NCBI RefSeq assembly: GCF_002234405.1
Contig: NZ_NMQT01000092.1
Span: forward strand, 1 to 64,000
Direction: 5' to 3'
Length of the DNA stretch: 64,000 bases
Source: Amycolatopsis thailandensis
GTDB taxonomy: Bacteria > Actinomycetota > Actinomycetes > Mycobacteriales > Pseudonocardiaceae
The position numbers were made by a program, and so were the translations under genes. Under the pieces are notes generated by a model. That model saw only the letters and a list, made by a program, of their open reading frames with translations, did not search any database and was not told where the DNA came from. Below are positions 1-7,652 of this stretch, piece after piece (position 1 is the first letter of the stretch; each line of letters starts with the position of its first letter).

Positions 1-30
1 CTTTCATCTCAGTTTTGCCGAGGCGCTGCC

Positions 31-1506
31 CTACTCGCCGATGACCGGCGGCGCGGTGCGCATGTCGGTACCGAAGACCTCGTCCGGGTCGCCCTCGACG
101 AGGTACGTCGGACGCTGGTGCTCGGTGTCCTCGTCCCCGTCCGCGTGCTGACCGCGGCCACCCATGCCGCCGCCCATTCCCGGTCCGCCACGGCCGGCGG
201 CGCCACCGCCGAGACCGCCCATACCGCGACCCGCCGCGGCTTCGGCGGCGCCGACGCCACCAGGACGGGCCGCGCCGGACGCGGAACCCGAACCGGGCGT
301 GGAGCCCGAACCGCCACCGGGGCCGAAGCCGCTTCCGCCGCCGCTGCGGCCGCCTCGGCCGTTGTACTCCGAGTCGCCCATGCCGCCGCCCATCATGGGC
401 GACATCGGCATCGGGCCCATCGGCATGGAGTTCATGTTGTTGTTCGGGCCGGGCGTGCTGATCGGGGGCTGGTTGCCCTGGAAGCCCGACGGCGTAGTGC
501 TCGACGGGATGCTGCCCGCACCCGTGCTGCTGCCGGGTCCGGGGATGTGGCTGCCGCCACCGCCGCCTCCGCCACCGTTACCCCCGCCGCCACCGCCACC
601 GCCGTTGCCCGGCGGGATGTAGGTGCTGCCGGGCGGGTTCGAGCCGGAACCGGGCGGGGTCGACGAGCCGGGCGGCACCTCGTAGCGACCGGACCTGCCC
701 GTGTCGTCGCCGCCACCGCCGCCGTCCACACCGAACTTGGGCGGCTCGGCGAACGCCGGCTGCTTCGACGCGGCGTCGTACAGCGCCTTGTCGTAGCTGT
801 GCATGGCCGAGGCGGCCTCGGTGTGCGCGTCCTGGCTGTCCTTCTGCTTCTGGATGGACTTGTCGATGTTGTCGCCCAGGTTGAACGGGTTCGACGTCAT
901 CCAGCCGCCGACCTCCTCCTTCCAGCTGAAGGGGATCGGCTTGGGCATCGTGTTCTTCACGGTCGAAGCCGCGGTGCCCTGGTCGTAGATCGTCTCGGAG
1001 GCGAGCTTCGCGTTCTGGGAGTTCGCCTCGGACCACTTGCTGAGGCTCTTGAAGTAGCCCTGCGCGTTGCCCGCCGCGTCACCTTCCCAGGTGCCCTGCG
1101 ACGCCGTGACGGCCTTGTCCATGGTCGTCGAGAAAGTGTTGAACGCCTTGTGAAGGTCGTGGTACGCCGTGGAGACCTCGGTGACCTGCTCGACGTTCAG
1201 ATTGCTGTTGACGAACTGTTCGAGCTTCGTGTGGTCGTAGCCCTGGTAGTCCGCGTTCGACGGCTCCAGCCCCTCGACGTACTGGACGTCGCCGTTCTTG
1301 GTCAGCTGGTCGACGTTCTGTTCGCCGACCTTCTGAGACTGTTGCCGGGCCTTCCCGGCGGCGATGAAGTCGTTGACCGCACCGAACAGCCAGCCGTCGT
1401 GAGGGTTGACCCCCTCATCGGCCTTCTGCTGGAAGTACGCGTCGCGTGCCGCGGGCGAAAGGTCGGAGACCTGCTTTTCGCTCAGGTTCGGTGTCTTCGT
1501 GGTCAT
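31..1506 (-). CDS. PPE/WXG-like type VII secretion substrate
   Basis: A 491-residue protein with a helical N-terminal half and a low-complexity C-terminal half. A WXG-type turn (W140-E-G142) sits between predicted helices, as in PPE and WXG100 proteins that fold as four-helix bundles and leave the cell through ESX systems. Residues about 255-470 are very rich in Gly, Pro, Ser and Met, which resembles a surface-exposed or glue-like tail. It is the last complete gene of a minus-strand group with a DUF3558 lipoprotein and a helical protein, downstream of an EspG-like chaperone gene. EspG proteins bind PPE proteins, so the two may be partners (inference). An ATG at position 7 on the same strand may start the next gene, which runs off the window. 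No ESX ATPase is visible here. Confidence 0.75.
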   Translation of the reverse strand: MTTKTPNLSEKQVSDLSPAARDAYFQQKADEGVNPHDGWLFGAVNDFIAAGKARQQSQKVGEQNVDQLTKNGDVQYVEGLEPSNADYQGYDHTKLEQFVNSNLNVEQVTEVSTAYHDLHKAFNTFSTTMDKAVTASQGTWEGDAAGNAQGYFKSLSKWSEANSQNAKLASETIYDQGTAASTVKNTMPKPIPFSWKEEVGGWMTSNPFNLGDNIDKSIQKQKDSQDAHTEAASAMHSYDKALYDAASKQPAFAEPPKFGVDGGGGGDDTGRSGRYEVPPGSSTPPGSGSNPPGSTYIPPGNGGGGGGGGNGGGGGGGGSHIPGPGSSTGAGSIPSSTTPSGFQGNQPPISTPGPNNNMNSMPMGPMPMSPMMGGGMGDSEYNGRGGRSGGGSGFGPGGGSGSTPGSGSASGAARPGGVGAAEAAAGRGMGGLGGGAAGRGGPGMGGGMGGRGQHADGDEDTEHQRPTYLVEGDPDEVFGTDMRTAPPVIGE

Positions 1507-1518
1507 CCTGATTCCCCC

Positions 1519-2067
1519 TTAGCCCTTCGGAAGCTTCGGTTCGACGATGTCGGCGACCTTCTCGGCGGTCCCGCAGGCCTTCTCCGTGTCTCCGCCCGCG
1601 ATCAGGACGTCGACCCGTGCCGACGCCGAGAGTTCGAGAGCCATCAAGCACCCTCCCGGAGGCCTGGGCGCGAGAATCGCCTTGCGCCCGTTGACGTTGC
1701 CGGTGGTCTTGCCGTTCCCGGCGTCGCTCACCGAGTCGAGCCCTTGTGTGTCACGGACGCCGATACCGATCGAGAGGCTTTCCGAGGCTGACGCCGCTTC
1801 CTTGTTCAGCGTGCAGAGGCGGGCTCCACCCGCGTTCTCGTTCGTCGGTGGCTTGAACGTCCCATAGGACGCCAGGTCCGCCGCGCTGACGAGCGAACAG
1901 GGGTCGACCGACGCCGTGTCCCCACCGGAGGTGGCCGGGGCGCTGGACGCGCTCGACTGCGCGGGCGGGGCCGACGGCGCGGGACTGGCGCTCCCCGGCT
2001 TCTCGCTGGAGCACGCGGCCAGTACCAGGGCGGCCGCGGCGAGCGGCACCATGTAGAGCTTCTTCAT
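1519..2067 (-). CDS. DUF3558-type lipoprotein
   Basis: A 182-residue secreted lipoprotein. The N-terminus has two Lys, a hydrophobic stretch and a lipobox ending in AAC, giving a lipidated Cys at residue 19. A Ser/Ala/Pro-rich linker follows, then a DUF3558-like domain starting at D-P-C-S-L-V with the paired Cys pattern typical of that family. DUF3558 proteins are common in Pseudonocardiaceae and their function is unknown. It is separated from the neighbouring genes by 5 nt and 12 nt, so it is probably co-transcribed with the helical protein upstream and the PPE-like protein downstream. The placement suggests a cell-surface partner of an ESX substrate, but this is inference. Confidence 0.8.
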   Translation of the reverse strand: MKKLYMVPLAAAALVLAACSSEKPGSASPAPSAPPAQSSASSAPATSGGDTASVDPCSLVSAADLASYGTFKPPTNENAGGARLCTLNKEAASASESLSIGIGVRDTQGLDSVSDAGNGKTTGNVNGRKAILAPRPPGGCLMALELSASARVDVLIAGGDTEKACGTAEKVADIVEPKLPKG

Positions 2068-2072
2068 CGTCC

Positions 2073-2549
2073 TCAGGCCTGAATCTTCTTGGTGGCGTCG
2101 ATCGCGCGGTCTTCGACGCCCTTGTACAGTCCGGCGGCCCTGGCCAGCGCCTCGTCGGCGTCCTTGACCACCTGCTCGAACTGCCCGATGATCGCGTTCG
2201 CGGAGTTGGCCGACTGGGCGGCGCCCTTGTGGTCGTGGGCCGCGACGGCCTTGCCGTAGGGGTGGCCACCCAGCTGCGGGGCGTCGTTGAGCGCCATGGT
2301 CTTGATCTTCAGCGCGCTGAGCTCTTCCGACATGTTCGCCAGGGCCTCGCGAAGCGGTTTGACACCCTCTTCGCTGATCTTGAAGCCGCCGCTCTTGGCG
2401 GCCGAGACCAGCTTCTGCGTTTCGGCGCTGACCTTGGCGATCGCGGCCTGGTTCAGGCCACCCGCCTCCACGTAGTTGGCCGCCGCGCCCACGGCGGCGC
2501 CGATCGAGAAGTTCGGTGCCGCCTGTCCGCCGTCCGCTTCGAAAGCCAT
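2073..2549 (-). CDS. Ala-rich helical ESX-cluster protein
   Basis: A 158-residue, Ala/Lys/Glu-rich protein that looks almost wholly helical, with no signal peptide or membrane segment. Size and composition resemble the small helical partners often found beside PPE-like genes in actinobacterial ESX accessory clusters, but there is no clear WXG motif. The start chosen is the ATG reading M-A-F-E-A-D. An in-frame start four codons upstream is possible. It is the first gene of the three-gene unit that continues with the DUF3558 lipoprotein 5 nt downstream. The specific function is unknown. Confidence 0.65.
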   Translation of the reverse strand: MAFEADGGQAAPNFSIGAAVGAAANYVEAGGLNQAAIAKVSAETQKLVSAAKSGGFKISEEGVKPLREALANMSEELSALKIKTMALNDAPQLGGHPYGKAVAAHDHKGAAQSANSANAIIGQFEQVVKDADEALARAAGLYKGVEDRAIDATKKIQA

Positions 2550-2703
2550 CGTCCGCCCCACTGCATCGTCTGCTCGCCCGTGCGTACCGCCCGGCAGTCT
2601 ACTAGCCGAGCACTCGGCGCAACGCCGATCGAGCCTATTCGCCGATCACCGCGGAACGCGCCCGAACTGTGACGAAACGGGCTTCACCCCGGTTCCCGGC
2701 TGC

Positions 2704-3474
2704 TCAGAACTGGCCTTCGAGCTGGGTGTACAGCTGCTGCGCGATCCTCGCGTTGTCGGCCGGAGCGTAGGTCAGCCAGCTTTGCCCGTCGGCCGCCTGA
2801 CGCGAGGTCATCATGAACCGGCCGGCTTCGGTGTCGAACCACGCCAGCGGCGGGAAGGCCTGGCCGCCGCGGATGAACACGCTGAACTGGCCCACGCGTG
2901 TCTTCGGCTTCTCGAACATCCGCTCCACGTGGCGCTGCTGGGGGTTCGACCCGTGGGAGCGGGGACCGCTGACCTTGGCGAAGGGGTCGTACGCGTCGTC
3001 GTTGCGAGGACGCTTCGGCGCACTCGCCGGCTTCGCGATGGTGACGGACTGCCCGGGACCCGCCGGGGTCAGCGGCAGCAGGTCGACGATCGCGGCGACG
3101 ATCGCGGTCGGCCTGGTCTCCTCGAACACGAGGAGGTTCTCGTCCTGGCGCACGACGACCGCGAACTGGCCGTTCGTCGCGGACCTCGCGAACAGCTGCT
3201 TGTCCTTGTCCATCTGCGCGACCGCCCATACGGCGAGCTGCGGTTGGACGAACGTGGCGAGCGCGAGTTCGACGTCGGCGTCGAGCCTTCCGCCGCGCAT
3301 CATGCCGCGGCCTTCGAGGTCACGGAAGACGGCCTCGCGCACCATCGCGCGCTGATCGGTCGTGGTGCCGATGTGCGGGACCTCGAACGGGACCGGCGCC
3401 GGGCCGAACCGGCCGTGTTCGAGCAGGATGTCCACCGCCGCCAGCGACAACGAGAACGAATGCGGCATCGCCAT
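2704..3474 (-). CDS. EspG-like ESX secretion-associated chaperone
   Basis: A 256-residue cytosolic protein of the length and layout of the EspG family, the chaperones that bind PPE substrates of type VII secretion and keep them soluble. The start MPHSFSL, the central region on a partner-like fold (FAVVVRQDENLLVFEE) and the C-terminal section with W-L-T-Y-A-P before a helical end fit that family. The open frame extends much further upstream. The ATG chosen has a GGGGGAA ribosome site directly before it and begins the conserved part. The gene lies 154 nt upstream of the helical/DUF3558/PPE unit on the same strand, which is the usual context for EspG. Confidence 0.75.
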   Translation of the reverse strand: MAMPHSFSLSLAAVDILLEHGRFGPAPVPFEVPHIGTTTDQRAMVREAVFRDLEGRGMMRGGRLDADVELALATFVQPQLAVWAVAQMDKDKQLFARSATNGQFAVVVRQDENLLVFEETRPTAIVAAIVDLLPLTPAGPGQSVTIAKPASAPKRPRNDDAYDPFAKVSGPRSHGSNPQQRHVERMFEKPKTRVGQFSVFIRGGQAFPPLAWFDTEAGRFMMTSRQAADGQSWLTYAPADNARIAQQLYTQLEGQF

Positions 3475-3582
3475 TTCCCCCCGCGGGTGTCTTGTTCGTC
3501 GGGATGAACGTAGTCCACGCACCCGGTACGCCCGCAGCGAACCCGCTTGCCCGGCCGTGATCAGTGCTGGTGCCATGGGTTC

Positions 3583-3825
3583 ATGGCAGACCAGAAACCC
3601 GCGCTCGTACTCCATCTCGCCGCCGGTGGCGAGCCGCTCCTCTTCGCGCTCACGACGGAAGAAACCGAACGGCTCACCAAGGATCTTTCGCACTTCGTAC
3701 GGACCGGCTCGGTCCAGTCGATCCAGACCAAGGACGAGTCGGAGGTGGCGATCAACTTCTCCCACGTCGCCGCCGCCTACATCGACGACCTGAACCGCAA
3801 GACCCGGGTGTTCGGCCTCCACTAG
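3583..3825 (+). CDS. Small hypothetical protein
   Basis: An 80-residue acidic protein starting M-A-D-Q-K-P. It reads as a small alpha/beta domain, with strands around residues 7-13 and 18-24 and an acidic helix near E26-D34. There is no signal peptide, membrane segment or recognisable catalytic motif. The ATG lies 108 nt from the divergent EspG-like gene. No strong ribosome site is visible, so initiation could be leaderless. The gene ends just upstream of a 21-bp-period repeat array. The function is not recognised. Its position suggests a possible ESX link, but nothing in the sequence proves it. Confidence 0.6.
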   Translation: MADQKPALVLHLAAGGEPLLFALTTEETERLTKDLSHFVRTGSVQSIQTKDESEVAINFSHVAAAYIDDLNRKTRVFGLH

Positions 3826-3855
3826 CGCCGACGGTGCCCGGGTGGCGGCGCCGCA

Positions 3856-3968
3856 CTCGCGTGATCGGACACGGAACTCGCGTGTCTGAAGACGGAACTC
3901 GCGTGATTGGACACCGCACACACGAGTTCCGGCTCCAAACACGCGAGTTCCGGGTTTGAGCACGCGAG
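3856..3968. repeat. 21-bp-period CTCGCGTG array, six units
   Basis: Three copies of CTCGCGTG start at 3856, 3877 and 3898. They are followed by three copies of the reverse complement form (CACACGAG, CACGCGAG, CACGCGAG) at 3919, 3940 and 3961. Every step is exactly 21 bp, including across the switch of orientation. The 13-nt spacers of the forward units end in CGGAA or a close variant, and the inverted units carry the complement TTCCGG. It lies between convergent gene ends, downstream of the 80-residue protein and downstream of the acyl-CoA dehydrogenase. Confidence 0.85.
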
Positions 3969-3988
3969 TCACGCCTTCGCCCCGGCCG

Positions 3989-5002
3989 TCAACTCCGGGA
4001 AAACAGCTCCAGCAGACCTGTCTTGATCTCCGGGCGGCTGGCGGCGACGAGCAGGAAGGTGGCCTCCCGGACGAGCCGCTGGGGGTGTCGTCCGCCGAGG
4101 ACCGACGTGCTGCCGTTGGCCGCGACCAGCGCGCCCGCGGCACGGAACGCGAGTTCCGCGCCGGCCGCCCGGGCCGGGGGCAGGGACGGCGGATCGGCGA
4201 GGCCCGCGTCGAGCCGACCGCGGACGGCGTCGATTTCGGCCCTGATCCCGGCGGCGACGTCGGCTTTCCCGAGGTCGTCGATGAGCCGGGTGGCGCGGGC
4301 GGCCAGGCCGAGCGGGGCGCAGCCGTTGAGCCGGGACGGGAAGGTGTTGCCCGCGACGAACTCCGCGTGCGGGGTCTTCCCGTAGACGCGTTCGTCGGCC
4401 ACGAAATAGCGGGTGAAGCCGAGGTGCACGGTGGACGTGCCCTGCGCGGCGACGAGGTCGAGCGGCTGGACCTCCACTCCCTCCGCCGCAACCGCGTCGA
4501 CGGCCGCGCTGATCACGGTGTCGCCGTCCCGGGCGCACAGCTGGAGCAGGTCGATGACACCCCAGCCGCTGACGAACGGGGCTTCGCCGTCGAGCAGGTA
4601 GCCGCCCTCGACGCGTTCCGCGCGCAGCCTGGGCGGGGTCGGGATCACCGCGGCGAACGCGGCGCCCGCCTTGAGTTCCCCCTTGAGCAGGGCCGGGAGG
4701 TAGCGTTCGCGCAGGTCCGCGCGGTCGGTGGCGGACAGCCCGGCGACCAGGCCGTGGTGCTGGACCCAGGTGAACATCGTGCTGAGGCAGCCGCCCGCCA
4801 GGGCTTCGAGGACTCCGACGATCGTCGGGAGGTCGACGCCGGGACCGCCGGCTTCCTGGGGCGCCGCGAGGCCGTAGAAACCTTCGGCGGCTAGGGCGTC
4901 GAAGTGACTCGAAGGGACTTCGCCCTTGAGGTCGACTTCGGTGGCTGCCGGGAAGAGAAGGTCATCGGCGAGGGCTTGGGCTCGGGCGACCGGATCCGTC
5001 AT
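3989..5002 (-). CDS. Acyl-CoA dehydrogenase family protein
   Basis: A 337-residue member of the acyl-CoA dehydrogenase family, somewhat shorter than the usual 380. The N-terminal helical domain carries the characteristic G-L-A-A-P-Q-E-A-G-G motif. The middle has the beta-domain signature F-V-S-G-W-G-V-I-D, and the C-terminal helical domain ends in a single conserved region with G-G-R-H-P-Q-R. These enzymes remove two hydrogens from acyl thioesters with FAD. The usual catalytic Glu cannot be placed with confidence, so it may act as a flavin-dependent oxidoreductase on a non-CoA substrate. The ATG lies 6 nt after TAGCCT, a -10-like box, inside a DtxR/IdeR-like palindrome. This suggests a leaderless, iron-regulated transcript. 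Confidence 0.8.
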   Translation of the reverse strand: MTDPVARAQALADDLLFPAATEVDLKGEVPSSHFDALAAEGFYGLAAPQEAGGPGVDLPTIVGVLEALAGGCLSTMFTWVQHHGLVAGLSATDRADLRERYLPALLKGELKAGAAFAAVIPTPPRLRAERVEGGYLLDGEAPFVSGWGVIDLLQLCARDGDTVISAAVDAVAAEGVEVQPLDLVAAQGTSTVHLGFTRYFVADERVYGKTPHAEFVAGNTFPSRLNGCAPLGLAARATRLIDDLGKADVAAGIRAEIDAVRGRLDAGLADPPSLPPARAAGAELAFRAAGALVAANGSTSVLGGRHPQRLVREATFLLVAASRPEIKTGLLELFSRS

Positions 5003-5024
5003 GAAGTAAGGCTACCCTAACTTC
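5003..5024. promoter_or_regulatory. DtxR/IdeR-like iron box
   Basis: A 22-bp palindrome whose arms are GAAGTAAGG and CCTAACTTC around CTAC. On the coding strand it reads TTAGGGTAGCCTTAC, close to the actinobacterial iron-box consensus TTAGGTTAGGCTAACC. It covers the -10 box and abuts the ATG of the acyl-CoA dehydrogenase, a position suited to repression by an iron-bound regulator. Confidence 0.5.
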
Positions 5025-5048
5025 ACTCGGCCGTGAGGCGTCTCCGGA

Positions 5049-5103
5049 TGTCATGAGGGGTCCCCATGGGACGAATTTCGTCCTATGGGGACCCCTCATG
5101 ACA
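5049..5103. repeat. Long palindrome, family A (TGTCATGAGGGG)
   Basis: A 55-nt palindrome centred on 5076 that pairs almost perfectly from end to end, with one G-T pair. The outer arm is TGTCATGAGGGGTCCCC and the inner part is GGACGAATTTCGTCC. It lies just downstream of the galactofuranosyltransferase stop and before the next minus-strand gene, so it could act as a U-tract-less terminator. A second copy with the same outer arm and centre lies at 59214-59270. Confidence 0.85.
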
Positions 5104-5124
5104 CTCTCTGGAGCGAAGCGGGGA

Positions 5125-7050
5125 CTACAGCTTGTAGAGCCGCTTCCAGTTGTCCCGCGACGTCAGCTCGGGCATGGAGCGCTTGTACTGCTCCTGCACC
5201 GCCGCGCCTTCCTTACGGAGCCGCTGGATGACCTTGGCACCCTTCCGCGCCAGGTCGAACATCTTCGCGCGGTCGTACGAGCGGACCCGCACGCCTTCCT
5301 GCGAAGCGTCGGTGACGACGGCGGTGTCGAAGGTCGCGACGTGCCACCAGTGGGCCTCGTCGATCGGGATAGCGCCGAGCGAGTGACGGCTGCGGCCGAG
5401 CACCCGGTCGAGGATCCGCTTGATCAGCACCAGGCGCTGCATGCTGGGCCGCGGCGCGCTGTTGATGATGCCGATGTCGTTCGACGCGATACCCGGGACG
5501 TCGGTGGCCTTGTGCCGCTTGGTCTCGGGGTACTCGTCGCGGATCCGGCGGATCTCCTTCATGGCGGCGACGCCGCCGTCACGCAGGACCTCCGGCCCTT
5601 CGAGGAAGTCCTCGACGGCCTTGATCAGCGTGGCGGACAGGCCGTACTGCATGCCGAGCAGGTACCGGACCAGCTGCGCGACGAGCACGCGCGAGAGCAG
5701 GTTCAGGTTGAACGGCGAGTGCAGCGCGGCGGTGATGATCGAGTTCCGCAGGTTGAAGTAGCGGTGCCACTCGTCCCAGTCCTTCCAGTGGAAGTCGGCG
5801 TGCCAGACGCCGGCGCCCGGAAGGGTGACCGTGGGGAAGCCCGCGCCCCGGGCGCGGTAGCTGTACTCCGCGTCGTCCCACTGGAAGAAGAACGGCAGCG
5901 GGTAGCCCGTGGCCTTGACGACCTCGTACGGGATCAGGCACGACCACCAGCCGTTGTACCCGGCGTCGAGGCGGCGTTCCTGGCGGTTCGGCTTGAGGGT
6001 CTCCTCGTCGACGCCGAGCAGGTCGGCGGTCGAGAGCGAGTGCGTCACCGGCTGGCCGGGCTCCAGCGTGTTCAGCCGGGCGTACTCGGCGCCGACGTGC
6101 AGCTGGTTCGGGTGCAGCAGGTTCAGCATCTGCCCGCCGACGATCACCGGGTTGACCGTGCGGTTGGAGAACGCGGTCATCCGGATCACCAGATCCGGCT
6201 CCAGCAGCACGTCGTCGTCCATGAACAGGACGTTCGCGTGCTCGGTCTCGGTGTGCCCGGCGACCTCGTAGAGACCGCGGGTGAACCCGCCGGCGCCGCC
6301 GAGGTTCGGCTGCTTGATGTAGTGCAGCTTGTCGCCGAGGTCCTTCGCGACCTGCTCGAAGCCGTCGCGCGACTCGACGAGGTCGGTGCCCTGGTCGGCG
6401 ACGTAGATCGCGTCGAGCGTTTCCAGCGAGGAGACGTCGGCGGCGAGCGCCTGCAGGTTCGACAGGCAGTCGTCGGCACGGTTCATCGTGCAGATGGTCA
6501 CCGCGGTCGGGCGGATCTTCTCCGGGGCCTCGACCGTCCAGCGGACCTTCTCGACACGCAGCGACTGGCCACCCTCGGTCTCGAGGTCGAGCCAGAGCGC
6601 GCCGCCGTCGTAGAACTTGTCGAGCTTCGCGGCGAGCGTCACCTTCTGCTGCTTCGCGCCCGCGACGACCTCGGCGGCGACCACGCGCGAGTCGCCCTCG
6701 ATGTCCGAAGCGCCGACGGACAGCTGACCGTCACCGGTGACGACGGCCTCGACCTGGACCTCGGTCACGTCGGTCCAGCGCTGCCAGTAGCTCGCGGGGA
6801 AGCGTCCGAAGTAGGTGTTGCCGGACACCTTCGACGCCGGCTCGATGGCGATGCCCGCGCGCTCGCGCACGGCACTGCCCCATTCGAGCTCGGCGTAGAG
6901 GTCCTTGCTGACGATGGGGGCCGGGCCGGCGTAAAGCCCGCGCTGCGCGGTGAGACGGCCCTGCGGGGTGCGTTCCGCGAAGCGGGTGTCGTCGACAGTG
7001 CTCACCATGGCGCTCGGGGCCTCTCCGGTGACGGCGGCTTTACCGGGCAT
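5125..7050 (-). CDS. glfT2: Galactofuranosyltransferase GlfT2
   Basis: A 641-residue GT2 enzyme that polymerises the galactan of the cell wall from UDP-galactofuranose, adding alternating beta-1,5 and beta-1,6 residues on the lipid-linked acceptor at the inner face of the membrane. An N-terminal beta-sandwich of about 170 residues precedes the GT-A domain. This opens with T-I-C-T-M-N-R and carries the metal-binding F-M-D-D-D-V (D278-D280), the W-D-D-A-E-Y acceptor acid pair and the G-V-W-H-A-D-F His. A helical C-terminal region follows. Length and motifs match M. tuberculosis Rv3808c (637 residues). It follows the GtrA gene after 6 nt and is surely co-transcribed with it. In mycobacteria glfT2 lies beside glf; here glf is 10 kb away. 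Confidence 0.95.
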   Translation of the reverse strand: MPGKAAVTGEAPSAMVSTVDDTRFAERTPQGRLTAQRGLYAGPAPIVSKDLYAELEWGSAVRERAGIAIEPASKVSGNTYFGRFPASYWQRWTDVTEVQVEAVVTGDGQLSVGASDIEGDSRVVAAEVVAGAKQQKVTLAAKLDKFYDGGALWLDLETEGGQSLRVEKVRWTVEAPEKIRPTAVTICTMNRADDCLSNLQALAADVSSLETLDAIYVADQGTDLVESRDGFEQVAKDLGDKLHYIKQPNLGGAGGFTRGLYEVAGHTETEHANVLFMDDDVLLEPDLVIRMTAFSNRTVNPVIVGGQMLNLLHPNQLHVGAEYARLNTLEPGQPVTHSLSTADLLGVDEETLKPNRQERRLDAGYNGWWSCLIPYEVVKATGYPLPFFFQWDDAEYSYRARGAGFPTVTLPGAGVWHADFHWKDWDEWHRYFNLRNSIITAALHSPFNLNLLSRVLVAQLVRYLLGMQYGLSATLIKAVEDFLEGPEVLRDGGVAAMKEIRRIRDEYPETKRHKATDVPGIASNDIGIINSAPRPSMQRLVLIKRILDRVLGRSRHSLGAIPIDEAHWWHVATFDTAVVTDASQEGVRVRSYDRAKMFDLARKGAKVIQRLRKEGAAVQEQYKRSMPELTSRDNWKRLYKL

Positions 7051-7056
7051 GAATCC

Positions 7057-7551
7057 TCAGTTCTCCTCTGTGCTTGACACGACTGTGCTGACGGTGGCGC
7101 GGGGCTCGCGGAAGACGACCCACTTGAGCATGACGAAATTGATCACGGTCGCGGTTGCCTGCGAAACGACCCAACCGAAAGTGGCCTTCCAGGCCGAGTC
7201 CGGCAGGACGTGCAGCATCGTGCGGTTGACGCCGACGGCGACGAGGAACGTCACGGCGTACAGAGCCACGAAGCTACCGATCTGACGTGCGCCCTCCTGG
7301 CGTCCACCGGCGAAGGTGAACTTGCGGTTCAGGAAGAACGCGGTCGTGGTGCCCACGATGAAGCTGAGCGCGCGGGCGATGTCCACCCACGGCGTCGCGT
7401 CCATTCCGAGGGCACGGAGCCCCTGGTAGACGCCGAAATCGACCAAGGCGCAGAAGCCGCCGATGAGGCCGAAGCGGATGAGCTGCCCGAGCAGCCCAGG
7501 GGAGGACGGCTCTGCTGCCGTCGCACCGGCTTTCGGGTCGGTCGCCACCAC
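7057..7551 (-). CDS. GtrA family membrane protein
   Basis: A 164-residue GtrA-like protein with four membrane segments (about residues 25-45, 55-78, 95-113 and 125-145) and the family motif F-F-L-N-R-K-F-T-F in the second loop. GtrA proteins are thought to move polyprenyl-linked sugars across the membrane. The M. tuberculosis counterpart Rv3789 lies beside dprE1 and has been linked to arabinan assembly. Here the gene is divergent from dprE1 with a 101-nt shared promoter region and overlaps no other gene. A TATGAG -10-like box and a GAGG ribosome site precede the GTG start. Translation is followed after 6 nt by glfT2. Confidence 0.88.
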   Translation of the reverse strand: MVATDPKAGATAAEPSSPGLLGQLIRFGLIGGFCALVDFGVYQGLRALGMDATPWVDIARALSFIVGTTTAFFLNRKFTFAGGRQEGARQIGSFVALYAVTFLVAVGVNRTMLHVLPDSAWKATFGWVVSQATATVINFVMLKWVVFREPRATVSTVVSSTEEN

Positions 7552-7652
7552 TGCTCTACCTCATAAACTGCTGGGGCTGATGCGCAAAGTGTAGAAGCGA
7601 GCACTTCAGGGTCACGTTCCGGGCAGTGTTCGGCGTGGTTACCCTGGTCGGC

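Noticed and set aside
118..1791. A 557-codon plus-strand open frame
   Set aside because: It is antisense to the PPE-like and DUF3558 genes and has low-complexity Arg/Ala composition without a start site.
3856..3968. CRISPR array
   Set aside because: The repeat is only 8 bp with a fixed 13-nt spacer that is itself partly conserved, the orientation flips, and no cas genes are present.
3475..4491. Upstream extension of the EspG-like gene
   Set aside because: It would run over the 80-residue gene and the repeat array; the chosen ATG has a ribosome site and begins the conserved region.
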